Positions 10,801 through 20,423 of a stretch of 64,000 bases of DNA are shown here, in pieces. Source of the stretch: Diospyros lotus (taxonomy: Eukaryota; Streptophyta; Magnoliopsida; Ericales; Ebenaceae); contig NC_068347.1 in NCBI RefSeq assembly GCF_014633365.1, positions 28,314,116 through 28,378,115 on the forward strand, given 5' to 3'. A model generated the notes under the pieces. It searched no databases, was not told the origin of the DNA, and saw only the letters and a program-made list of their open reading frames with translations. A program made the translations under genes and the position numbers. Within the stretch, counting starts at the first letter, position 1. Every line of letters starts with the position of its first letter.

Positions 10801-13461
10801 ACTCACAAATCATCAGATTTTACACAATTAGTGACTACTACCAGATGAGTTTCTAAATTGATTTGGTAATCCTTTGTTACTAACCTTCAACCAGTCCTTA
10901 TTTCATAATTGTGGTTATCATTTATCCTGAAAAGTTAAACTAATAAAAAAAAGGTCCAATAACATATGATAAACTTTCTATAACTCTCCCTCAAGCGCAA
11001 CAAATGGGCACACTAAATTTAAAGGGCAACAAGACAGAACAAAAATGCACAACAGGGAACAAACACACATTTCAAATTTTGAACCCACAAGCTACTCGTA
11101 CAAAGCTCTAAAGCTCTGAAACCATACCAAAAATCACCAGTAGTCCCAAAAAAAAAAAAATAAAAGAACTGTTAGGACAGAGCCCGATAATCCATATCAA
11201 GTTTTCTAAGCATTCCAAAGGTGAAAAGTTAAGCTTGGATCAATTATATAGAATAACAGAACTTCTTTCAGCTTCCATGCATCATATGAACCATTGTCAT
11301 CAGCTAGAGCTCATAAGGTTATATAATTTGTAAACAAAAAAGAACCTCGTGACTATTTCATTTCATCTCCATTATGTTGACATCAATTTGCAACTTTTTT
11401 TCAGTTTTTCCAATTCTTGAGTTTTTATTTTTTGCTCAGTAATTCTCAAGCAAAGTTTATGCATCAACAGGAACACTCACCACTTTTATTCATAACAAAC
11501 TTACACATGAAGCATTTGGATTCAGTAAGGTACACCTCTTCTTTTTGATACATACATATATATTCAAATATCAGGTGCTTGCCATTGATAGATTTGAGGC
11601 ATTTTCTCAAAAACCCATTACCAAACAAGGGTAGTAAGCCAATCATCAGTTTATATCATACCAATTATGTCAAATTCTAGTGTATCATATAAGGGTTGGC
11701 AAACAAGCCAACAAGAGGGCAACTGTTTAATAAATCAAGCGATGCCATTGCCATAAATATAAGGGATAATATATATATATGCTATTTGTTATGTAATAAT
11801 AATATGAAAGGAAGCTGGCCAAAAGGGGGGGCAATGTTCATACAGAGAAAATGGAAAAAAAAATAAACAAATAAAAACAGAAAAAAAAAAAAAAAAGGAG
11901 CTACAAGCTATAAAGCTCATCTGAAAATTATAGAAAAGAAAAAATATTCAAAGGAGGATCCTCTCTCAACCCTAAAAAAATTAAAAAAGAGAATGATTCC
12001 CTTCAACCAATGTATGGAATACTCATCACTGTCACCACCCCAAGGATCCCCAAGGATAGATTAGTAATAGGGATTATATGTATTTCCCTTTTGGTTGTAA
12101 TCTTATGTTGTAGCTGTTAGTACCTTCATTTGTAAAGCCTATAAATACGCTAGAGTAGTTAGAGAATGGAGGATGTTGAATGATATTTGAATTTCAGAAT
12201 TTCCCTCTCATCAATTTCATCTCTGATTTCTCTATTCTTCCCTCTTACTTCTCTGTTCTCTCTCTCAATCACCTCTGTTATCTCTTAATTCTGTCAGTTA
12301 TCTCTCTCTTTCTGCTCTAATTCTCCCTATCTTGCTGTTCTATCTTCCACGAATTCTCCCAAATTCCATTCTAAACCCTAGGTTAACCCTAGGTGCATGA
12401 CAAACACCATCTAGTGCTCCACAACTCCTCCTGTGCCACGAACATCAGCATCATAAAAAAGGGAGTGTCTAGCCAAGCACAAAGCTAAGTTCTAGGGTAA
12501 GATTGACCCAAACAAAACCTGAGGCCATCACAACCACCATACACGGAAAACGCCAGAACTTCTAAAAATGAGTCAACATACATCCAAATGTAACAGTTTT
12601 TATTATATTTTCTTATGATCTTAATAATTTTGAAGCCCACAAGTCTACGCATAAACACTGAGATCAGAAGAAGGGGAAAACATAGGTCCAAAGATCAATA
12701 AAGTACTCTTAAACGAAGTAAGTGATCTAGACAAGAAATACGATGTCTTCCATCAGCCAATATCCTCTCAAATCTCTCTACCACAAACAATCCAGCCAGA
12801 CAGCTTTGACTAAAGGCCTACAAGGAAACACCAAGTAGGTGTCGGAAGAGATCCTACTCTAGGTAGCTTGGCTTAGCTTTGACTGACAATCTAAGAGGAA
12901 CCACTGAGTGGGTGTAGGAAGAAACCCTGCTCTAGGCAGTCAAATCCCAACATCAGTAACCTATCCCGCTAGGATAATCTCAATTTCATCAAATACCTAG
13001 TGATGAGTGGCAATCATAAAATTAGCTAAAATATAACCCTCCCGTTGGAGACAGGAAATGAACATCGATGCATGCCACTCATCCAAAGATAATCCACTTA
13101 CCGTCTCATTCCTAACTAGTACCATACAAACACCAAAAAAACAATTCTCCCCCATTTATAAACAAAACATAAAAACTTCACAATCAATCATCAAATACGG
13201 CATTGCACCGATTCAAATTACATCCCTACGAAGCAACTGCGTATGCTTATACCGATATGCCTATTTTCATTTGTGTGTGCTCGTATACAGACATAGACAA
13301 ACCTGAATTTTGATAGCGGCGGAGTTTTGCTGTCGCAGCCACAGGCGGCGGTTGCGCTCTAGTCGGGTCTGCTCCAAGAGCTTCTGGCGGTCTCGTTCCT
13401 TGGAACTACGCCCTCCCAAATCGACCCGCTTCCGAGCCGACGAGTCGCCGCTGAAGAACAT
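7862..13461 (-). CDS. UPL6: E3 ubiquitin-protein ligase UPL6-like, exons 1-4 only (gene incomplete)
   Basis: UPL6 is a HECT-type E3 ligase that passes ubiquitin from an E2 through a C-terminal cysteine to substrates. Four exons read in phase on the minus strand: 13461-13303, 9670-9573, 9375-9248 and 7973-7862, all with GT..AG introns (3632, 197 and 1274 bp). They encode about 165 residues. The start MFFSGDSSARKRVDLGGRSS is characteristic of the family. It is followed by a basic helix (RNRRLWLRQQ) and an IQ calmodulin-binding motif at residues 48-59 (AAIKIQKCFRGR) split by intron 1. Then come CFGPDSVFLRQLLFFF, TETCRLIQQF and SLFAGVDYSS. Exon 4 ends in phase 2 at a good donor, but I found no exon 5 or HECT domain to the left. 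UPL6 proteins have about 1000 residues, so only the N-terminal sixth is here. The gene either extends past the window edge or is truncated. The exon 4 acceptor could also lie 3 bases upstream. Identification is from memory of the family. Confidence 0.85.
10468..10745. repeat. Direct repeat of about 90 bp in UPL6 intron 1
   Basis: Two similar blocks at about 10468-10558 and 10657-10745 share TATATGAACTCA(A/T)ATATCTGG, TAAGCT(C/T)G(A/G)AAG and ACTTCATCAGAAAGTAGT. Both are preceded by AAGTTGCATTTTA. They are separated by about 100 bp, which fits a local duplication inside the intron. No coding content. Confidence 0.6.
12030..12402 (+). mobile_element. Solo LTR, 373 bp, in UPL6 intron 1
   Basis: The sequence starts TGTCACCACCCC and ends GGTGCATGACA, giving matched TGTCA..TGACA ends. 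Flanking bases are ATCAC (12025-12029) and AACAC (12403-12407), a 5-bp duplication with one mismatch. It has a TATA-like box (CTATAAATACGC, near 12140) followed by a long pyrimidine-rich leader. No primer-binding site follows the right end, so this is a solo LTR. The ends and leader match the LTR at 1408-2758, so the two are probably from one family. It is inserted antisense to UPL6 in the first intron. Confidence 0.6.
12801..12945. repeat. Imperfect tandem duplication of about 68 bp in UPL6 intron 1
   Basis: Two units, about 12801-12868 and 12880-12945, share AGCTTTGACT, a GGAA(A/C)CAC core, GTGGGTGTAGGAAGA-like wording and CTCTAGG(T/C)AG. Copies are roughly 75-80 percent alike by eye. No function can be assigned. 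Confidence 0.5.
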
Positions 13462-14000
13462 AGCTCCGCTCGAAATTAAACCCTAAATTCGAATTCGAGC
13501 CCCGACCGACAAATTCTAGGAATCCACTTCGGGCGATCAATCCGGTAAGTGAGCACGTCTTCGAGACAGACTTTAATCGGAGAACTTGAACTGGATATGG
13601 ATGGATTATAGTAAGAAAGCAAATAGCGGATTGTGAGGGAGATTGAATTGGAGTCGGCGAAGAGAGAATGGCGATCCAATTTGGCGTGCGGTGCGATTCT
13701 CTTCGTCTGGGAGCAGTGTTCCAAATGCTTTCCTTTTCGTGAAAGTGTCTTATTAATGTTTTTTATTTTCCCCAACCGCCTTCTTAAGCCCTCTTTCTCT
13801 TCTCTTTCCACCGAAATTAATATCCATAGAAGAAGAAATGCAGGTGACGTGGTTGACGACTTCCATTTCCTTTCCGTCAATTGCCCCCAAACGCTGGGTT
13901 TTTTTAGTTTGTTTGTTGCTTGCGGTGTAACGGTGTTCATCTGGTCGGAGTCAGAGTGGACTTTGTCCTGGTTCCGTCCCGAACGGTCTTTACTTAGATT
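13462..14000 (-). promoter_or_regulatory. UPL6 5' leader and promoter region
   Basis: This is the sequence upstream of the UPL6 start codon, read leftward. It is richer in GC than the flanking DNA and lacks a clear TATA box, as is common for housekeeping genes. Frames on both strands (about 146 and 212 codons) cross it but show no conserved motif and run into low-complexity A/T and K/I stretches, so they are not annotated. The transcription start cannot be placed from sequence alone. Confidence 0.4.
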
Positions 14001-15776
14001 TATTTTTATTTTTATTTTTATTTTAAAAATATATACACATTTATATATATGTATGTATGTATCATCTAAATAAATATTTTTTATAGAAATATAAATAATA
14101 ATTAAAATCAACATTTTAAACTAACATCTAACTCCATAAACCAGATAAAATAACGATAAAACATAATATTCATGAACAAACTTATAACCAAATTTAGCAT
14201 TCAAGTGTGTCATTAATTTAATAAATTCATAAATCATAATTAAATTATTATGGTCTCGGGAATTTAATTTCAACTTCAACATTAAGTATGAATCATCATA
14301 ATTCATTTATTCACCAAATAAAATTGAATCATGGTAGATGTACAATCATTTTATACATTTTGAGCTACATAATGAAATATTATAATTAAAATATCATGCG
14401 CCTCACATACGTCTCATGAGATATATTTTTGTCATTGATACATCTTTATGTAACTCAAGAAGTACACAAATATATACCAATAACATTTTTCAATAAAATT
14501 ATCAAGTTCTCATAATTTTAAATGTAAACAAAAGCATTAATTATGAACCATCACAATTCTTATATTATCTCCTCATTTCGTAAATTATAATCTATAAAAT
14601 ATCACATTCACCTTTATTAGCTAAAAACAAAATCATCAAATGTTAGGTTGATAACAAAATACAAATGATAATAATTAAAGAAAGTTATCAATTTTTACAT
14701 TATTGAGTACAAAATGGGGAAATCACTCATCTTAAAAGTCCCCCATGCACTGCCTTACATATGTGAGAGGGATTAATCATGGTATACGACAATGCACCAG
14801 ATAAGACGCATAATGCATGATGCCCATAAAAAGTCATCCCATAGAAGGGTGAAACTCCCACACTGCGGCTGTCATGACTCGAACCTGTATCATTGAATAC
14901 AATTTGCTAATTGAGAATGTAAAAAATATTTTTTTGATGATTATAAAAAATATAATCATTAAAACTAATATCTTCAATGGTTATTATTTTGACTTTACTC
15001 ACAAATCTCTAATTTATTAATACAATCTTAACAACTCTACCAATGAGTTTACTTATCACTGGAATATTACACAAAAATTCAAGATTTTCTTATGTAATTT
15101 TCAATCATCATCTATAAAATGTGTAACGAGACAGGTATAATTAATCATTTGAAATTGAAATTGAAATGTGAGTGACAAAACAGACCCTTTCATATTATAT
15201 TCTTAAAAATATTTTTAATTTTGTATCTTTATTAATATAAAATTGAAATAATCACGCACAATGATGAGATGTGAAGGCAAGTGAAATCTATGACATGCAA
15301 TGGACATCAGATGCTTAAAATCATGATGCTCAACAACCTTAAAAGACAATTCATTAACAATGATCATATGAGCTATTGTTCCCCCTAGTAGCTTTTTAAT
15401 CAAATTTCCAACATGATAGAGTGCCCCATTCTCTTATCTCCTTGGATGAAAATTCAACTCTATTTTTTTTTTTCATATTGACAATCATTGCAAATAATTT
15501 ATGTATTGTGTCAATTCAATTAATAAACAATTATGAATTATGAATTATAATTTAAATAATTTATTATTTATGCAATACATAAACAGTTATTAATAAACAC
15601 ATAATACATAAATAAAAGTAAAACCCAACAAATAAACCATAAAAAAAAAAAAAAACTCAACCACTATAATAGCACAAACAATCGATTAGAGTTCAAAAGA
15701 GGATGATTGGAGGGTATACCATTACAACCAATAAGAGAAATGACAACAACTTACCTACCAAGCGAGAGGGAGGACC
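14001..15776. other. AT-rich intergenic DNA, no gene
   Basis: No coding signal. A B-box-like string on the minus strand (CAGGTTCGAGTC, near 14880) hints at an old tRNA-derived SINE, but no A-box at the right distance or SINE tail is evident. Confidence 0.5.
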
Positions 15777-15795
15777 CACTATAAAAAAATCCGTA

Positions 15796-16830
15796 ATTTA
15801 GTGATGAAAATTTTTCGTCGCTAATTAGAGACGAAAATTTTGATTTGCGATAGAATATTCCGTAGCCAAATTTTTTATTTATTTTTAAATTTAGTGATGG
15901 AATTAGTGACGGAATATTCCGTCGCTAAATAATTAAAATTTTTTAATTTATTTTTTATTTTTTAGTGACGGGGTTACTCGTCGCTAAATTTTGTATTTTT
16001 ATTTAATTTATTTATTTTTGTATGCAACAGGGTTGCCCGGTAGCTGAATTTTCAATTTTTTTATTTTTTATTTTGTAGCGACGGGTGTCCCCGTTGCTAA
16101 ATTTGCATTTTTTATGTTTTAGCGACAAGGGATGCCCGTCGCTAAATTTTTTTATTATTTTTTTATTTTTTAGCGACTGGTATGCACCCATCGCTAAATT
16201 TGCATTTTTTATTTTTTAGCGACGGGGGCTGTCCCATCGCTGAATTTTTTATTTTGATTTTTTACTTTTTAACGACGACTGTGCACCCATCGTTAAATTT
16301 GTATTTATTTATTTTTATTTTTTTAACGATGGGTGTTGTCATGTCGCTAAATTTGTATTTTTTTATTTATTTTTATTTTTAAGTGACGAGTGTTACCCCA
16401 TCGATGAATTTTTTATTTTTTAGCTACGGGTGTACCTCGTCCCTAAATTTGTATTTTTTATTTTTATTTTTTAGTGATGGGTGTTGTCCCGTCAATAAAT
16501 TTTTTATTTTGATTTTTTATTTTTTAGCAACGGGTGTACCTCTGTCCCTAAATTTATATTTTTTATTTTTATTTTTAAGTGACGAGTATTGCCCCATCAT
16601 TGATTTTTTTTTATTTTTAGCTACGGGTGTGCCCCATCGCTAAATTTGTATTTTTTATTTTTTTATTTTTATTTTTTAGCTACAAGTGTTGCCCCATCAT
16701 TGAATTTTGTATTTTTAATTTAATTTATTTTTATTTTTTAGCGACGGGAGTTACCCGTCGCTAAATTTTATATTTGTTATTTAATTAAATTAAATATATT
16801 TAGCGACGAAATATTCCATCGGTAATTAAT
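15796..16830. repeat. Subterminal array of short inverted repeats (about 18 units)
   Basis: Units of about 50 bp follow one another: TAGCGACGGGTG, a few bases, CCCGTCGCTAAATTT, then a T/A-rich spacer of TTTATTTTTATTTTT. Each unit is itself a small palindrome able to form a hairpin. I count about 18 between 15796 and 16830, the most regular from 16070 to 16780, with point changes that weaken many stems. Frames of 66 and 86 codons at 16182-16643 are by-products of this array and not genes. Confidence 0.85.
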
Positions 16831-17332
16831 AAAAAAATTAAATAAATAATAAAAAAATAAATTTAAATTAAATATAAATCGTTAAATAATTAAAAAATAA
16901 ATTAATAACTAAAAATTTAGCCAGTCGTTTCAAATGAAAAAAATAAATTTTATTTATTATGTATTAAATAAAGATTAAATAAACATTAAAATGTATTAAA
17001 TGCATATTTTATGTATTTTATGTACAAACCAAAAATATGTAAATTGATATGATATTGTAAAATTTATAATAACAAATATGTATTAAACTAATTTTTAATC
17101 AAATAAAACTTAAATATTTAAGAGATAAATTAATTACAACATTTAAGTGGTATATTACTTGAGTTAAAATTTATAATATTTATTTTTTAAGTATTAATTT
17201 ATGAATTTAAAAGATTTAAAATTTAAAAACTTAATTTAAAATAAAATTAAAATGTTATAATTTTATCTGGGTATAGTATATATAGTTAATATATGTAGTG
17301 TATATCATAAGGAAGCTTGTAGCTTGGACGGT

Positions 17333-17356
17333 TGTGTGCGCGCGCGCGCACGAGTG
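17333..17356. repeat. Alternating TG/CG run inside the CACTA element
   Basis: TGTGTGCGCGCGCGCGCACG is a purine-pyrimidine alternating tract of the kind that can adopt Z-DNA. It is embedded in an otherwise AT-rich interior, next to a GC-richer segment (17340-17455) of unknown origin. Confidence 0.6.
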
Positions 17357-17466
17357 ATTAGGGATCGAAATTGAGGAAGGGAAAAAGAAATGCATTGGGA
17401 AATTATCTCAATGCTACACGTGGCGGCTCAAGGCAACACGCATATCCTTTCAGCGCAAGTTACTAT

Positions 17467-17546
17467 TATTATTTTTTTAAAATTATTTTTTTAATTTATT
17501 ATAATTTTTTAAAATTATTTTTTTAATTTATTATAATTTTTTAAAT
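17467..17546. repeat. Tandem duplication of about 37 bp in the CACTA interior
   Basis: The block AAAATTATTTTTTTAATTTATTATAATTTTTT occurs twice head to tail, without visible mismatches in the core. It is AT-only and non-coding. Confidence 0.6.
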
Positions 17547-17569
17547 ATTCTAATTTTTATTGTGTATTA

Positions 17570-17790
17570 GCGACGAAATGATTTCCATTGCTAAAATAAT
17601 ATTTATTTTTTATTTTTTAATCAGCGACGAAAATTTCTGTCACTAATTCCGTCACTGATTTTCCTTGTCGTTGATTCTGTCGCTAAATTTTAGTGACGCA
17701 ATTTTTAGCGATGGGAAGATGCCCGTCGCTAAATTTTTTAGCAACGGATTTTAATGTTTTAGCGACGAATTTTTCCATCACTAAATTCCA
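17570..17790. repeat. Right subterminal inverted repeats of the CACTA element
   Basis: The same TAGCGACG / CGTCGCTA motifs as on the left, in a denser and shorter arrangement of about seven half-units. They end next to the right terminal repeat. Confidence 0.8.
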
Positions 17791-17807
17791 TTTTTCTTGT
17801 AATGACC

Positions 17808-20378
17808 ACAATGGTAGCAATAGACAGACAATGTTTGCAGTAACAACAACTGGTAGATGAACTCTAAAAATAAAAATAAAGCGAACAGTTCTTGATTAGT
17901 CAGTGATTTAATATTGGCTAAGAGAAAGATTGAAAGAAAAGGTGGGTTGTTTACTCTTAGTCTTTAAAGTAAGTTTTGTTAGGAGTCTCGACTTGTTTTT
18001 ATGACATTTCAAAATTCTTGTTAGAGTACGACTCTTACTTACAATTGAAAGTTACTCAGAGAGTACATTAGAAGCTTAGGCTATGTTTTTGTTGTTGTTG
18101 CTATTTTTAGACTATTTTTAGTTTTTGATTTTTTAAAATAGAGAAAACGTATTTATTTTCATATTTTCAAAAATAAGAAAAAATTTCATCACAAAAACAT
18201 TCAAAAATTTTAAAAAGTAAAAAACTCTACAGACAAAAAGAATGTATTATCAAAAATATTAAAAGAGACACTCAAAACACAAAATTAAAAAAAATTCAAA
18301 ACTTAAAACTGAAACACATAAAAAAATAAGAAACCCTCGTTAATTTAATTTAATGTGTTGTGTTTTTCAATTGTCGGCCCAAGGTTGCAGGGCCTACTAC
18401 TTTGAAATTTTTAAAATTAAAAATTAATTTTTTTAATAATACATTGAAAACATTATTGAATTTTTTATAAATAATAAATAAGATTAATAATATAATTTTT
18501 TTTATATTGGTTCTATAAAATACAAATAAATTTATAAATTACAAAAATATAGTCTAAAAAATTACAAGCAATATGCTAAAACAATACACGTGCTCTATAA
18601 ATTATACCTTAACATATTTAGATATAAATATAAATTTTATAAAATATATTTTTAATTAACAAATCAACAGATCATTCGTGGTGGGCTAATTGGAGGACCC
18701 AGTAGCACACCCAAGGCCCATTACAACCCAAGTACGTGTCCATGTAAAGGAAAGTAGTACTGTGCGCTGCATTTGTAGCCCATCAGAAATCAGATGAAAT
18801 AATGGGCCGTACTTGGATATGACAACTTTTGGGCCAATTGGTGTAAAAGGGCCCAATATCGTAGCATTCATGATATCATATCATCCTCCTGCGTTACTTT
18901 GGTATTATTGTAATTTTTTTACTATTATAAGGTTTGATTATAAAAACATTTTGTTGACTTTCCCACACGATCAAATGGGCTTAGGGTCTCCCTTGTGGGC
19001 TTCTTTTACGAGCATTGCATGGTCAAAGGGATGGAAAATTCTGAACAGGCTAGCTAGGTGCTCCATTAGTTTAATGTTGGTCTTTGCAAAGACAGAGAAC
19101 AAATTTATTTGGAACTAATTAACAAATAAAACTAACATATTGAACAGACTGCTACCTACGATTAATGTCGTCAAGTTGTTATGGAAGCATCCATAGTGGG
19201 AGTGGATATAAGTCCACTCTTGAATAATAAAACTAACATATTGTCAAATTATAATTAGGTTTCACTGCACATCACACGAGCTATGGATACATGGTTACAT
19301 TAATTAACCCGAAAGAGATCGATATTATAATAAAACATAATTCAACAGCTAAATTAAATTATCTGCCAAACTATCTCTTCATGGGGGTTGACTACTCGAA
19401 ATTGGTTTGGATTCATGATAAAATTCAGCGGATTGGGTGGTTAGGCTGAGCCATTTTGACCCCTCAGTTTGTTAATTAAAGCCAAATTATATAGTTTAAT
19501 AACAATGAGATCAGTTGATTAATTGTTGATCTGCAAGAAATTAACACTCACAAATTTAAATGTAAGCATATACATGCATGATATGTGATCAAAAAATATA
19601 TTAAACACTAACATGGTATGGTGAGGCCAGCAGTACTAATTCAATATATGGCAGAGATGCCTCAAATTAATAATTTGGTGAGCAGTAACATTTGATCATA
19701 TTTACGTCATTAGTGATGGATATTGATTGTGATATTGTTATAGTAGATCAATTCACGATTCTTGTAAATAAGTCTTAATTGGTATGAATATATATATTTT
19801 CATATCGAAAATGATAAACAAGATTCAATAACTAGTAGATTTGTGAGCAAGAGACCTATCATCAAGATAGTTACTAATTAACCTTATCAATTATATCCAC
19901 CCACACTTGCAAAAGCAAAAGTCCTAAAGTTCAAAAGTTACTATCTTTTCCTACAATATCCCCTAAGTATCATTTTTATTTTTTATATTTTCTCATGAAC
20001 TCAAATAATTATTTGTAAGAATATGTGAATCTTTTCAATCAAATCCCAACTACCTAAAATTTGTAATGGATAAGGGTAGCGTGAGGGGAGAGTATCATCC
20101 CTATTTTCTTCTAATTTGAATTCTAAAACTCATTTCGTAACGTAAATCTAAACATGGTTCATTATGAAAAATCAACACCAATCCTTATATAAAACATATT
20201 ATTAAAATATCTCTCTCGAAACCAACCATGTCGAATTAATTGAGAGTACCATCTTTACTCACCCTGTCTTTAACTGATCAGTCTTTAACTTAAAGATTTT
20301 TTTTGAATTTGAATAAAAAAATTATACTTTAACTATAATAAGTTCATATAAAGGCCCACAAAACCAAATACAAGTTCA
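17808..20378. other. Intergenic DNA, no gene recognised
   Basis: This is AT-rich sequence without a supportable gene. A Tourist-like left end (TTAGGCTATGTTTTTGTTG, near 18076) is present, but I found no matching right end. Confidence 0.5.
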
Positions 20379-20423
20379 TGCAGAATATATTATGAATATT
20401 GTCATATCATAATATATTCTGCA
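20379..20423. repeat. Perfect 17-bp inverted repeat (hairpin)
   Basis: TGCAGAATATATTATGA at 20379-20395 is the exact reverse complement of 20407-20423, with an 11-base loop. A short AAGTTC direct repeat lies just outside each arm (CAAGTTCA on the left, CAAAGTTCT on the right). It could be a tiny foldback insertion or a hairpin precursor. No known plant microRNA is recognised in the arms. Confidence 0.7.

Larger units (their letters stand above)
15777..17804 (+). mobile_element. Non-autonomous CACTA (En/Spm) transposon, 2028 bp
   Basis: The element starts CACTATAAAAAAATCCG and, read from the other end, CATTACAAGAAAAATGG, an ordinary plant CACTA terminus (CACTACAAGAAAA) with one changed base in the CACTA core. 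It is flanked on both sides by ACC (15774-15776 and 17805-17807), the 3-bp duplication of this superfamily. Both subterminal regions are built from short inverted repeats around TAGCGACG..CGTCGCTA, which in this superfamily are transposase-binding repeats. There is no TNP2-like transposase; the centre (16820-17560) is AT-rich with a CG-alternating run and a tandem duplication. It must be mobilised by another element. Orientation is arbitrary. Confidence 0.9.

Noticed and set aside
13476..14114. 212-codon minus-strand and 146-codon plus-strand frames in the UPL6 promoter
   Set aside because: They overlap on opposite strands, contain K/I-only stretches from AT repeats, and show no conserved motif.
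14865..14890. B-box-like GGTTCGAGTC on the minus strand (tRNA or SINE)
   Set aside because: No tRNA cloverleaf and no A-box at the right distance could be found.
16182..16643. Two plus-strand frames with repeated LNLYFLF segments
   Set aside because: Produced by the tandem palindromes of the CACTA element; the repeats are DNA-level, not protein-level.
15796..16830. CRISPR-like regular repeat array
   Set aside because: Regular spacing comes from CACTA subterminal palindromes in a plant genome; spacers are AT-rich filler, and no cas genes exist.
18076..18350. Possible third Tourist-like MITE starting TTAGGCTATGTTTTTG
   Set aside because: No matching inverted right end followed by TTA was found.
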